This document shows positions 23,971-30,165 of a DNA stretch of 30,165 nt, in pieces; positions within the stretch are counted from its first letter, which is position 1; each line of letters starts with the position of its first letter. Source of the DNA: an uncultured Opitutia bacterium (lineage in GTDB: Bacteria > Verrucomicrobiota > Verrucomicrobiia > Opitutales > Opitutaceae); contig CALFZM010000119.1 of assembly GCA_937952235.1 (NCBI GenBank), positions 1 to 30,165 on the forward strand, written 5' to 3'. A model generated the notes under the pieces. That model was not told the origin of the DNA, searched no databases, and worked only from the letters and a program-made list of their open reading frames with translations. The position numbers and the translations under genes are program-made.

Positions 23971-26900
23971 ATGCTCCCCTCGGGTCGCTTGCATCCCCCG
24001 CCCCGCTTCCTCGCCGCCCTGGTCCTGCTCGCCGCCGCGGCGTCGGGGGCCGAGCCGGTGAGCTTCAGCCGGGATATCCTGCCGATCCTCTCCGACGCGT
24101 GCTTCAGTTGCCACGGCCCGGATGACGGCCATCGGAAGGCCGACCTGCGGCTCGACACGCGGGAAGGAGCGACCGCCGCGTCGATCCAGGCCATCGTTCC
24201 AGGCCGGCCCGAGGCCAGCGAGCTGCTCCGGCGCATCGTCTCGACGGAGGAGGATGAAGTGATGCCGCCGCCGGCGTCGCACAAGGCCCGGCTGTCGCCC
24301 CGCCAGGTCGATCTGCTCCGCCGCTGGATTGCCGAAGGGGCCGTCTGGGGACGCCACTGGGCGCTCGAGCCGCCCGTTCGTCCCGCCACGCCGGCCGGAC
24401 AGCACCCGATCGATGCGCTGATCGCCGCCCGCCTCGAACGGGAGGGCCTCGTCCCCGCGGGACCGGCGGCCCCGGTCACGCAGTTGCGGCGACTGTCGTT
24501 CGACCTCACGGGGCTGCCGCCCACGCCGGCGGACGTGGACGCGTTTCTCCGCGACCCGGCGCCCGATGCCTACGAGCGCGCGGTCGACCGCCTGCTCGCC
24601 TCGCCGCACTTCGGGGAGCGGATGGCGATGTGGTGGCTCGACGCGGCGCGGTATGCGGACACCGACGGCTTCCAGGCCGATGCGGAGCGGAGCAACTGGC
24701 CCTGGCGCGACTGGGTGGTGGGAGCGTTCAACGCCAACCTGCCCTTCGACCGTTTCACGATCGAGCAGTTCGCCGGCGACCTGCTGCCCGGCGCCACCCC
24801 GGAGCAAATCCTGGCCACCTGCTTTCATCGCAACCACATGACGAACGGCGAAGGGGGCCGCGACCCGGAGGAGTCGCGCGTTGATTACGTCATCGATCGC
24901 GTGAACACCGTCGGCACCACCTGGCTCGGCCTCACGCTGGGCTGCGCGCAGTGCCACGCGCACAAGTTCGATCCGATCTCGCACGCCGACTACTACCGGC
25001 TGACCGCGTTCTTCAACAGCATCGACGAGGACGGCAAGGCCGGCACCGCCGCGAAACCCCACCTCGCCTACCAGTCGCCGCACACCGCGCGCGCCATCGC
25101 CGACGCCGAGCAGGTCGTCGCGGAGCGCGCGCCGGGCGAAACCCGCGCCCGGCGGGAGGCGGAGGCGCCGTTCGCCGCCTGGCTCGCCGCGCGCCACGCC
25201 GACGTGCGCGGCGGCTTTTCCGCCTGGCACCTCCTCACCGCGACCGGCCTGGAGTCGACCGAGGGCACGCACCTCGCGCAGGAGCCGGACGGCGCGGTCC
25301 AGGCCTCGGGGCCGCATCCCAACCAGGACGACTACCGCTTCACCGCCGCCGTGAACCTGCCGCGGGTCACCGGCTTGAAGCTCGAGGTGCTTCCGCACGC
25401 CACCCACACCGGCGGCGGGCTGTCGCGCGGGCAGGCGGGAGAGTTCATCCTCACCGACATCAAGGTGCAGGTGCGGCGTCGCGGCAGCTCGCAGATCCGC
25501 GACGTGGCGGTGGACTCCGCGGTCGCCAGCGTGTCGCGGCCGCAGAAGGAGGCGCGCAGCTACGGCGACATCAAGGGCGTGCTCGACGACGACCCGCGCA
25601 ACGGCTGGACCACGCAGGGCTCCCCGCCGACGGAGGCGTATTTCGCGCTCTTCGCCCTCGCGGAGCCGCTCGTCCTCGAGCCGGACGAGGAACTGGTGCT
25701 CGAACTCCGCCACCGCTCCACCGGCGGCGACGCGAACATCGGCCGCTTCCGCGTCTCCGCCAGCGACCAGCCCGGCGAGGCGGTGCGCAGCCTGCAGCCC
25801 GCGCCACTCGAGGAACTGGCCCGCGCCCAGGTCGAGCAGCCCGCGGACGTCCCGTCCGGGCTGCGCGCGCGGCTGTTCGAACAGTTCCTGGCCGACCACG
25901 CGCCTTACCGCGGCCCGCGCGCCGCCCTCGATCGCGCGCGGCGGCAGCTCGCGGAAGTCCGGCGCGCCGCCGGCCGGCTCAACGTCATGGTGCTGGCCGA
26001 ACGCGCCACGCCGCGGGAGACGTTCGTCCTGGAACGCGGCGTCTGGGACCAGCATGGAGCGCGGGTGACGCCCGGCGTGCCCGCCGCGGTCGCGCCCTGG
26101 CCCGGGGGCGAGACGCCAGACCGCCTGGGCCTCGCCCGCTGGATCGTCTCCCCGGAGAATCCGCTCACGGCCCGCGTTGCCGCGAACCACCTCTGGCAGA
26201 TGCTGTTCGGCGCCGGGCTGGTGCGGACGCCGGAGGATTTCGGCCTGCAGGGCGAGCGTCCGGTGTATCCGGAGATCCTGGACTGGCTGGCGGTCGAGTT
26301 CGTGGCCGGCGGGTGGGACGTGAAACGCCTCCTGAAGACGATCGTCACGAGCGCGGCCTACCGGCGGGAGTCCGCGACCGACGCCGCCGCGCTGGCCCGC
26401 GATCCGCTCAACCGCTTCCTCGCCCGCGGCGCGCGGTTCCGGCTGCCGAGCTGGATGCTGCGCGACGCGGCCCTGCAGGCATCGGGGCTGCTCAACCCGG
26501 CGCTCGGCGGCCCGCCGGTGCGGCCCTACCAGCCGGAGGGCGTGTGGGAGGAGATGTTCATGGGCCGCTTCCGTTACGAGCCGAGCGAGGGACCCGCGCA
26601 ATACCGGCGGACGCTGTACGCGTTCTGGCGCCGGGCGGTCGCGCCGACGTTCCTGTTCGATGCGGCGCAGCGGCGCGTGTGCGAAGTCGGAGCGATGCGC
26701 ACCAACACGCCCCTGCAGGCGCTCACGTTGCTCAACGACCTGACCTACCTCGAGGCCTCGCGCGCGCTCGCGACCCGTGCTTGGCTGGCGGCGGACGCAC
26801 CGGCGGCGCGGCTGCGGCTGATCTTCCGGCAGGTGGTCAACCGCGAGCCCGCCCCGCGGGAACTCGCCGTGCTCGAGCGCGAACTCGCCCGCGCCCTCGC

Positions 26901-27051
26901 CCACTATCGGAAGAGCCCGGCGGATGCGGAGGCTTTCCTGCGGATCGGGCAGCACCCGCCCGATCCGTCCGTGCCGCCGGCCGCACTCGCCGCGTACACC
27001 CTGGCCGCCAGTCTCGTGCTCAACCTCGATGAAGCCCTCACCCATGAATAG
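23971..27051 (+). CDS. Planctomycete-type cytochrome c / DUF1549 / DUF1553 (PSD1-like) protein
   Basis: This 1026-residue secreted protein has a signal peptide (FLAALVLLAAAASGA). A planctomycete cytochrome c domain follows, with heme motif CFSCH (C44, C47, H48) and a KADLRLDTREGA stretch. DUF1549 spans about 145-355 and contains LRRLSFDLTGLPPT, ARYADTDGFQAD and a second CAQCHAHKFDPI motif. A central beta-rich region (about 420-615) with a discoidin-like look comes next, then DUF1553 (about 715-1000; RWIVSPENPLTARVAANHLW and the RREYR-like AYRRES). The family is abundant in Planctomycetota and Verrucomicrobiota. It is usually paired with DUF1501, and its biochemical role is not established. 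It heads a cassette: the next gene overlaps its 3' end by eight bases. Its start lies seven bases from the AraC remnant, so its promoter must lie within that remnant or further upstream. Confidence 0.9.
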   Translation: MLPSGRLHPPPRFLAALVLLAAAASGAEPVSFSRDILPILSDACFSCHGPDDGHRKADLRLDTREGATAASIQAIVPGRPEASELLRRIVSTEEDEVMPPPASHKARLSPRQVDLLRRWIAEGAVWGRHWALEPPVRPATPAGQHPIDALIAARLEREGLVPAGPAAPVTQLRRLSFDLTGLPPTPADVDAFLRDPAPDAYERAVDRLLASPHFGERMAMWWLDAARYADTDGFQADAERSNWPWRDWVVGAFNANLPFDRFTIEQFAGDLLPGATPEQILATCFHRNHMTNGEGGRDPEESRVDYVIDRVNTVGTTWLGLTLGCAQCHAHKFDPISHADYYRLTAFFNSIDEDGKAGTAAKPHLAYQSPHTARAIADAEQVVAERAPGETRARREAEAPFAAWLAARHADVRGGFSAWHLLTATGLESTEGTHLAQEPDGAVQASGPHPNQDDYRFTAAVNLPRVTGLKLEVLPHATHTGGGLSRGQAGEFILTDIKVQVRRRGSSQIRDVAVDSAVASVSRPQKEARSYGDIKGVLDDDPRNGWTTQGSPPTEAYFALFALAEPLVLEPDEELVLELRHRSTGGDANIGRFRVSASDQPGEAVRSLQPAPLEELARAQVEQPADVPSGLRARLFEQFLADHAPYRGPRAALDRARRQLAEVRRAAGRLNVMVLAERATPRETFVLERGVWDQHGARVTPGVPAAVAPWPGGETPDRLGLARWIVSPENPLTARVAANHLWQMLFGAGLVRTPEDFGLQGERPVYPEILDWLAVEFVAGGWDVKRLLKTIVTSAAYRRESATDAAALARDPLNRFLARGARFRLPSWMLRDAALQASGLLNPALGGPPVRPYQPEGVWEEMFMGRFRYEPSEGPAQYRRTLYAFWRRAVAPTFLFDAAQRRVCEVGAMRTNTPLQALTLLNDLTYLEASRALATRAWLAADAPAARLRLIFRQVVNREPAPRELAVLERELARALAHYRKSPADAEAFLRIGQHPPDPSVPPAALAAYTLAASLVLNLDEALTHE

Positions 27052-28114
27052 CCGCTCCTCCCGCCGGGCGTTCCTGCGGTTCGGCACGCTCGCCGCCGGC
27101 CTTCCCTTCGTGCGCGCCGCCAGCAAAACGGCCCCCGCGGGCCACGGCACCGTGATCGGACACGGCGCGCTGCGCTATCGCGTCGACTGCCGATGGAGCC
27201 GCGCCTCGCCGGAGACGCACCCGGTGCGGGACTGCCACGAGATGGTGCAGGCGGACGACGGACGCCTGTTCCTGCTCACGAACCACCGGCAGAACAACGT
27301 GCTGATCCACGACCGCGGCGGCCGGCTGCTCGGCGCATGGACGCTGAATCTCGCCGGCGCCCACGGGCTCACGCTGCAGCGGGAGCCGGACGGCCGCGAG
27401 TTCCTCTACGTCACCGACACCGGCACGGGACGCGTGCTCAAGACCACGCTCGGCGGCGAAGTCGTGCTGGAACTGCCGCATGCCGTGAAATGCGGCGCGT
27501 ATGCGGAGAAGGACACCTATAGTCCGACCGAGACGGCGATCGGGCCGGGCGGCGACATCTACGTCGCGGACGGCTACGGCTCGCAGTTCGTGCTGCGCTT
27601 CGACCGCACCGGAAAATACCTCGGCAAGTTCGGCGGCCGCAGCACGCAGCCCGTCAATCCCGGACGGTTCATGCAGGTGCACGGCATCGCGCTCGATACC
27701 CGCGGGCCGGAGCCGCTGCTCGTCTGCACCGAACGGGTGCGGAACGAGTTCAACTGGTTCACGCTCGAGGGACGGCATGTGCGCGGCGTGTATCTGCCGG
27801 GCGCGTACGTCAGCCGCCCGGTGATCGCCGGACGTCACCTCTATTCCGGCGTGTGCTTCGGGACGAAGCCCGACGACTACCGCATGTGGCAGAAGCGCGG
27901 CTTCGTCACGATCCTCGACGACGCCGACCGCGTCGTTTCCAACCCCGGCGGCCAGCCGCCCGAGTACCGTGACGGGCGGCTGCGCCTCCTGCTGCAGGAC
28001 CAGCCGGTGTTCGAGAACTGCCACGACGTCTGCGTGGACTCGGCGGGTGACCTGTACATCTGCCAGTGGAACAGCGGCCAGGTCTATCCCTACAAGCTGC
28101 ACCGCGAGGCGTGA
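27044..28114 (+). CDS. Tat-exported NHL-repeat beta-propeller protein
   Basis: This 356-residue protein has a twin-arginine signal (SRRAFLR, residues 6-12) followed by a short hydrophobic stretch (FGTLAAGLPFVRAA). NHL/6-bladed propeller features include AHGLTLQREPDGREFLYVTDTG, TETAIGPGGDIYVADGYGSQFVLRFD, HGIALDTRGPEPLLVC and a last blade HDVCVDSAGDLYICQWNSGQVYPYKL. Each shows the G-x-x-x-VAD-like strand signature. The start at 27044 overlaps the previous stop by eight bases and gives the Tat motif; the longer upstream frame is not protein-like. It is probably a periplasmic or extracellular binding or enzymatic propeller. Translation is likely coupled to the upstream cytochrome-domain gene. 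Export in folded form via Tat is shared with the DUF1501 protein downstream. The function is unassigned. Confidence 0.82.
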   Translation: MNSRSSRRAFLRFGTLAAGLPFVRAASKTAPAGHGTVIGHGALRYRVDCRWSRASPETHPVRDCHEMVQADDGRLFLLTNHRQNNVLIHDRGGRLLGAWTLNLAGAHGLTLQREPDGREFLYVTDTGTGRVLKTTLGGEVVLELPHAVKCGAYAEKDTYSPTETAIGPGGDIYVADGYGSQFVLRFDRTGKYLGKFGGRSTQPVNPGRFMQVHGIALDTRGPEPLLVCTERVRNEFNWFTLEGRHVRGVYLPGAYVSRPVIAGRHLYSGVCFGTKPDDYRMWQKRGFVTILDDADRVVSNPGGQPPEYRDGRLRLLLQDQPVFENCHDVCVDSAGDLYICQWNSGQVYPYKLHREA

Positions 28115-28146
28115 GCCCGCACGCTGGATCCGACCTCCAAGCCTCC

Positions 28147-28241
28147 GATGACAACGGCACGGAAAAGTGAAGCCGCGGGTCCCCACGCGGCTGCGGACGG
28201 GCTCGTCGGACGTCAGCCGCCTGGGGACAGGCGGCTCCACC
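28147..28241 (+). repeat. REPIN-like intergenic element, copy D (5'-shortened)
   Basis: This forward copy starts at about GATGACAACGGCACGGAAA. Its first hairpin is rebuilt as AGCCGCG-GGTCCCCA-CGCGGCT, while the second is the usual AGCCGCCTG-GGGA-CAGGCGGCT, closing with GCTCCACC at 28241. It sits inside the cassette, between the NHL gene and the DUF1501 gene. Confidence 0.75.
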
Positions 28242-28286
28242 TCAACTGAATGGCTCCGGCCGAGCCGACCGCCTTCGCTGCCTACC

Positions 28287-29729
28287 ATGGATCCGCTTCA
28301 TGTCACCCGCCGCTATTTCCTTGGCCAGTGCACCGGTGTCTCGCTGGGCGCGATGGCACTCGCCTCCCTGCTCGGGCGGGCGCGCGGGGCACCGGGGGCC
28401 GCGGGCGACGCCATCGGGCTGCCCGGCCTGCCGCATTTCGCGCCGAAGGCGAAGCGGGTGATCTTCCTCACGCAGTCGGGCGGCCCTTCCCAGATCGAGC
28501 TGTTCGATGAGAAGCCGGGGCTGAGGCAATGGGCCGGCACCGAGCTGCCGGACTCGGTGCGGCGCGGGCAACGCCTCACGACGATGACGTCGAACCAGAA
28601 GCAGCTCATCAAGCCGGCGGCGACGCAGTTCGCCCGCCATGGGCGGAGCGGCGCGACCGTCAGCGAGTGGCTGCCCCACCCTGGCCGGATCGCCGACGAC
28701 GTGTGCTTCGTGAAGTCGATGCACACGGACGAGATCAACCATGCGCCGGCGATGACGAAGTTCCTCACCGGCCACCAGATCCCAGGCCGGCCGAGCATGG
28801 GGGCGTGGGTCAGCTACGGTCTCGGCAGCACCAACCGCAACCTGCCCGACTACCTGGTGCTGATCTCGAAGATGCAGCGGCCGAGCGACCAGCCGCTGTA
28901 CGATCATTATTGGGGCAGCGGTTTTCTCCCCTCGCGCTACCAGGGCGTGAAGCTGCGCAATGCGCGCGATCCCGTGCTCTACCTGCGCGATCCGGACGGC
29001 CTGCCCCGCGAGCTGAGACGCGGCATGCTCGACGGGCTCGGCGAACTCAACCAGCAGCGGCTCGATCGGACCCGCGATCCGGAGATCGCGACGCGGATCC
29101 GCCAGTACGAGATGGCCTATCGCATGCAGGCCAGCGTGCCGGAGCTGACCGACCTGCGCGACGAGCCCGACGAGGTGTTCCAGCTTTATGGACCCGATTC
29201 GCGGCGGGCCGGCAGCTACGCGGCGAACTGCATCCTGGCGCGGCGGCTGGTCGAGCGCGGGGTGCGTTTCGTGCAGTTGTTTCATCCGGATTGGGATCAT
29301 CACAGCCGGCTCACCTCGTGGTGCACCGCCCGCTGTCGCGACACCGACCAGCCGAGCGCGGCGCTCGTCACCGACCTGAAGCGCCGCGGCCTGCTGGACG
29401 ACACGCTCGTCATCTGGGGCGGCGAATTCGGCCGCGGCGTGGCGGGCCAGGGCAAGTGGGACAGCCCGGAGGCGGGGCGGGATCATCATCCCCGCTGTTT
29501 CACGATGTGGCTCGCCGGCGGGGGCGTGAAGGCGGGCCTGACGTACGGGGCCACCGACGACTTCAGTTACAATGTGGCGGAAAACCCGGTGCACGTGCGT
29601 GACCTGCACGCGACGATCCTCCACCTCCTGGGCGTGGACCACGAGCGGCTCACGCACCGTTTCCAGGGGCTCGACTTCCGGCTGACCGGAGTGGAGCCGG
29701 CGCGGGTCGTGCGCGGGATCCTGGCGTAG
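28287..29729 (+). CDS. Tat-exported DUF1501 protein (alkaline-phosphatase-like superfamily)
   Basis: This 480-residue protein has a twin-arginine-like signal TRRYFLG (7-13) and a hydrophobic segment (GVSLGAMALASLLG). Family landmarks are KAKRVIFLTQSGGPSQIELFD near the N-terminus, KSMHTDEINHAPAM, GSWVSYGLGS-type MGAWVSYGLGS, RGVRFVQLFH followed by DWDHHS, and the C-terminal pair TLVIWGGEFGRG and DHHPRCFTMWLAGGGVKAG. DUF1501 proteins belong to the alkaline phosphatase/sulfatase-like superfamily, but their substrate is not established. The pairing with a DUF1549/DUF1553 cytochrome protein is the normal context for this family. The start at 28287 is chosen at the Tat signal; the open frame upstream runs through a repeat element. 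The 172-bp gap after the NHL gene is unusual for the middle of an operon and is largely filled by repeat copy D. Confidence 0.88.
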   Translation: MDPLHVTRRYFLGQCTGVSLGAMALASLLGRARGAPGAAGDAIGLPGLPHFAPKAKRVIFLTQSGGPSQIELFDEKPGLRQWAGTELPDSVRRGQRLTTMTSNQKQLIKPAATQFARHGRSGATVSEWLPHPGRIADDVCFVKSMHTDEINHAPAMTKFLTGHQIPGRPSMGAWVSYGLGSTNRNLPDYLVLISKMQRPSDQPLYDHYWGSGFLPSRYQGVKLRNARDPVLYLRDPDGLPRELRRGMLDGLGELNQQRLDRTRDPEIATRIRQYEMAYRMQASVPELTDLRDEPDEVFQLYGPDSRRAGSYAANCILARRLVERGVRFVQLFHPDWDHHSRLTSWCTARCRDTDQPSAALVTDLKRRGLLDDTLVIWGGEFGRGVAGQGKWDSPEAGRDHHPRCFTMWLAGGGVKAGLTYGATDDFSYNVAENPVHVRDLHATILHLLGVDHERLTHRFQGLDFRLTGVEPARVVRGILA

Positions 29730-29763
29730 AGCAGGCAAAATGGGCCCGGAGCCCAGACCCAAA

Positions 29764-29838
29764 CGCAAAGGCGCAAAGGAACGCGACGTTTCGCCAAGGG
29801 TTTCTTCGCGAGTCTTTGCTTTCCTTCGCGTCTTCGCG
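29764..29838. repeat. Long imperfect inverted repeat (21-nt arms)
   Basis: The left arm at 29764-29784 (CGCAAAGGCGCAAAGGAACGC) folds onto the right arm at 29818-29838, which is rich in CCTTCGCGTCTTCGCG. By hand this gives 17 Watson-Crick pairs, one G-T and three mismatches, around a 33-nt loop. Each arm is itself a near-tandem of CGCRAAG units. The right arm ends exactly where REPIN-like copy E begins. The unit type is known from intergenic repeats in many genomes. Here it lies 34 bp after the DUF1501 stop codon and could end its transcript. Confidence 0.65.
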
Positions 29839-29972
29839 CTGAGCCGAAATGATGCCGTTGGCCTTCAAATCAGCCGTGAGAATGGCCGCACGGAAAGGTG
29901 GTGCGGCTTGTCCTCAAGCTGCTGCGGACCGGTTCTTCGCACGTCAGCCGCCTGGGGACAGGCGGCTCCACC
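29839..29972 (+). repeat. REPIN-like intergenic element, copy E (134 bp)
   Basis: This full-length forward copy begins CTGAGCCGAAATGATGCCG. It has GCCGT-GAGA-ATGGC, then the hairpin GCGGCTTG-TCCT-CAAGCTGC with one G-T pair, then AGCCGCCTG-GGGA-CAGGCGGCT and GCTCCACC. It lines up with copy A from the first to the last base with no gap. It lies between the DUF1501 gene and the convergent tRNA. Confidence 0.85.
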
Positions 29973-30060
29973 GCAACGTCACCATTGGCTGAGTATCCCG
30001 CTTGGAGCGGCCAAGGATTTCCCTGGGGCGCTCGCGCCGGGAGATTCGGTCCTGCCTCCG
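29973..30060. other. Gene-free spacer before tRNA terminator
   Basis: The region from the DUF1501 stop codon to the tRNA is 377 bp without a gene. It is filled by the inverted repeat at 29764, repeat copy E and the tRNA terminator. In these remaining 88 bp I see no coding potential, promoter or repeat. Confidence 0.5.
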
Positions 30061-30101
30061 AAAAACAAAAAGCCCCCGACCGCGTCACCGCGATCGGGGG
30101 C
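30061..30101 (-). terminator. Intrinsic terminator of tRNA-Arg
   Basis: On the minus strand, 30101-30072 forms GCCCCCGATCGCG-GTGA-CGCGGTCGGGGGC, thirteen consecutive pairs with one T-G wobble and a GTGA loop. It is followed by TTTTTGTTTTT (30071-30061). It lies five bases after the encoded CCA of the tRNA. Confidence 0.95.
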
Positions 30102-30106
30102 AAGAA

Positions 30107-30165
30107 TGGCGCACCCGTAGGGAGTCGAACCCCAAACCTTCTGATCCGTAGTCAGATGCTCTATC
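30107..30165 (-). tRNA. tRNA-Arg(ACG), 3' portion (5' end beyond window)
   Basis: The minus strand shows the tail of the D-arm region (GATAGAGCA) and an anticodon stem TCTGA/TCAGA with loop CTACGGA, giving anticodon ACG. The variable loop is AGGTT, the T-arm is TGGGG-TTCGACT-CCCTA, the 3' acceptor strand is CGGGTGC, the discriminator is G, and CCA is encoded. About 59 of roughly 77 bases are inside the window. An A34 arginine tRNA normally needs A-to-I editing by TadA to read CGU, CGC and CGA. Confidence 0.95.

Noticed and set aside
23965..27150. Antisense frame over the cytochrome/DUF1549 gene, continuous with the AraC stump
   Set aside because: Only the last 38 or so codons (below 23964) look like protein. 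The rest is the shadow of the plus-strand gene.
3476..29972. CRISPR array or insertion-sequence interpretation of the repeated elements
   Set aside because: Copies are kilobases apart in both orientations, have no spacers, and encode no transposase.

Overview
The window looks like a chromosomal segment from a high-GC member of the Verrucomicrobiota, most plausibly Opitutaceae. The family mix points there: secreted PQQ-type beta-propellers starting near a WxxxRG motif, a DUF1549/DUF1553 protein with a planctomycete-type cytochrome c domain, a DUF1501 protein, and a TonB-dependent receptor with an N-terminal carboxypeptidase-regulatory-like domain. That assignment is inference from gene families; no rRNA or marker gene is present.

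Layout. 1-377 (-): start of an MFS transporter running off the left edge. 530-1837 (+): carboxypeptidase G2-like M20 peptidase. 2010-3386 (+) and 3606-4976 (-): two convergent secreted propeller paralogues. 5143-6672 (+): second MFS transporter. 6808-10936 (-): ABC exporter, with the ATPase first and a very large double-FtsX permease second. 11221-14241 (-): TonB-dependent receptor. 14445-15869 (-): third propeller, carrying an inserted EF-hand pair, divergent from a DUF4380-like protein at 15964-16974 (+). 17012-17752 (-): VTT/TVP38-type membrane protein, divergent from a phospholipase D-family cardiolipin synthase at 17887-19236 (+). 19394-23302 (+): dual-kinase hybrid histidine kinase, followed 23 bp later by a single-domain response regulator. 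23848-23964 (-): C-terminal stump of an AraC-family regulator. 23971-29729 (+): a three-gene cassette (cytochrome/DUF1549/DUF1553 protein, Tat-exported NHL-repeat protein, Tat-exported DUF1501 protein). 30107-30165 (-): 3' part of tRNA-Arg(ACG) with its terminator.

Most products are envelope or secreted proteins: outer-membrane uptake, periplasmic propellers, inner-membrane transport, phospholipid synthesis and exported enzymes. No sulfatase, glycoside hydrolase, transposase, integrase or CRISPR array was seen.

The most notable structure not explained by genes is a family of five related intergenic elements (about 95-134 bp) at 3476, 6688, 11012, 28147 and 29839. Each carries two inverted hairpins bounded by GGTGGAGC...GCTCCACC-type ends. 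The hairpin stems keep pairing through compensatory changes, so these look like REPIN-type repeats that mostly sit at gene 3' ends. Other items worth a second look are the AraC stump fused to the head of the cassette, the near absence of Shine-Dalgarno sequences before the starts, a structured leader with a terminator-like hairpin before the M20 gene, and a dyad before the hybrid kinase.
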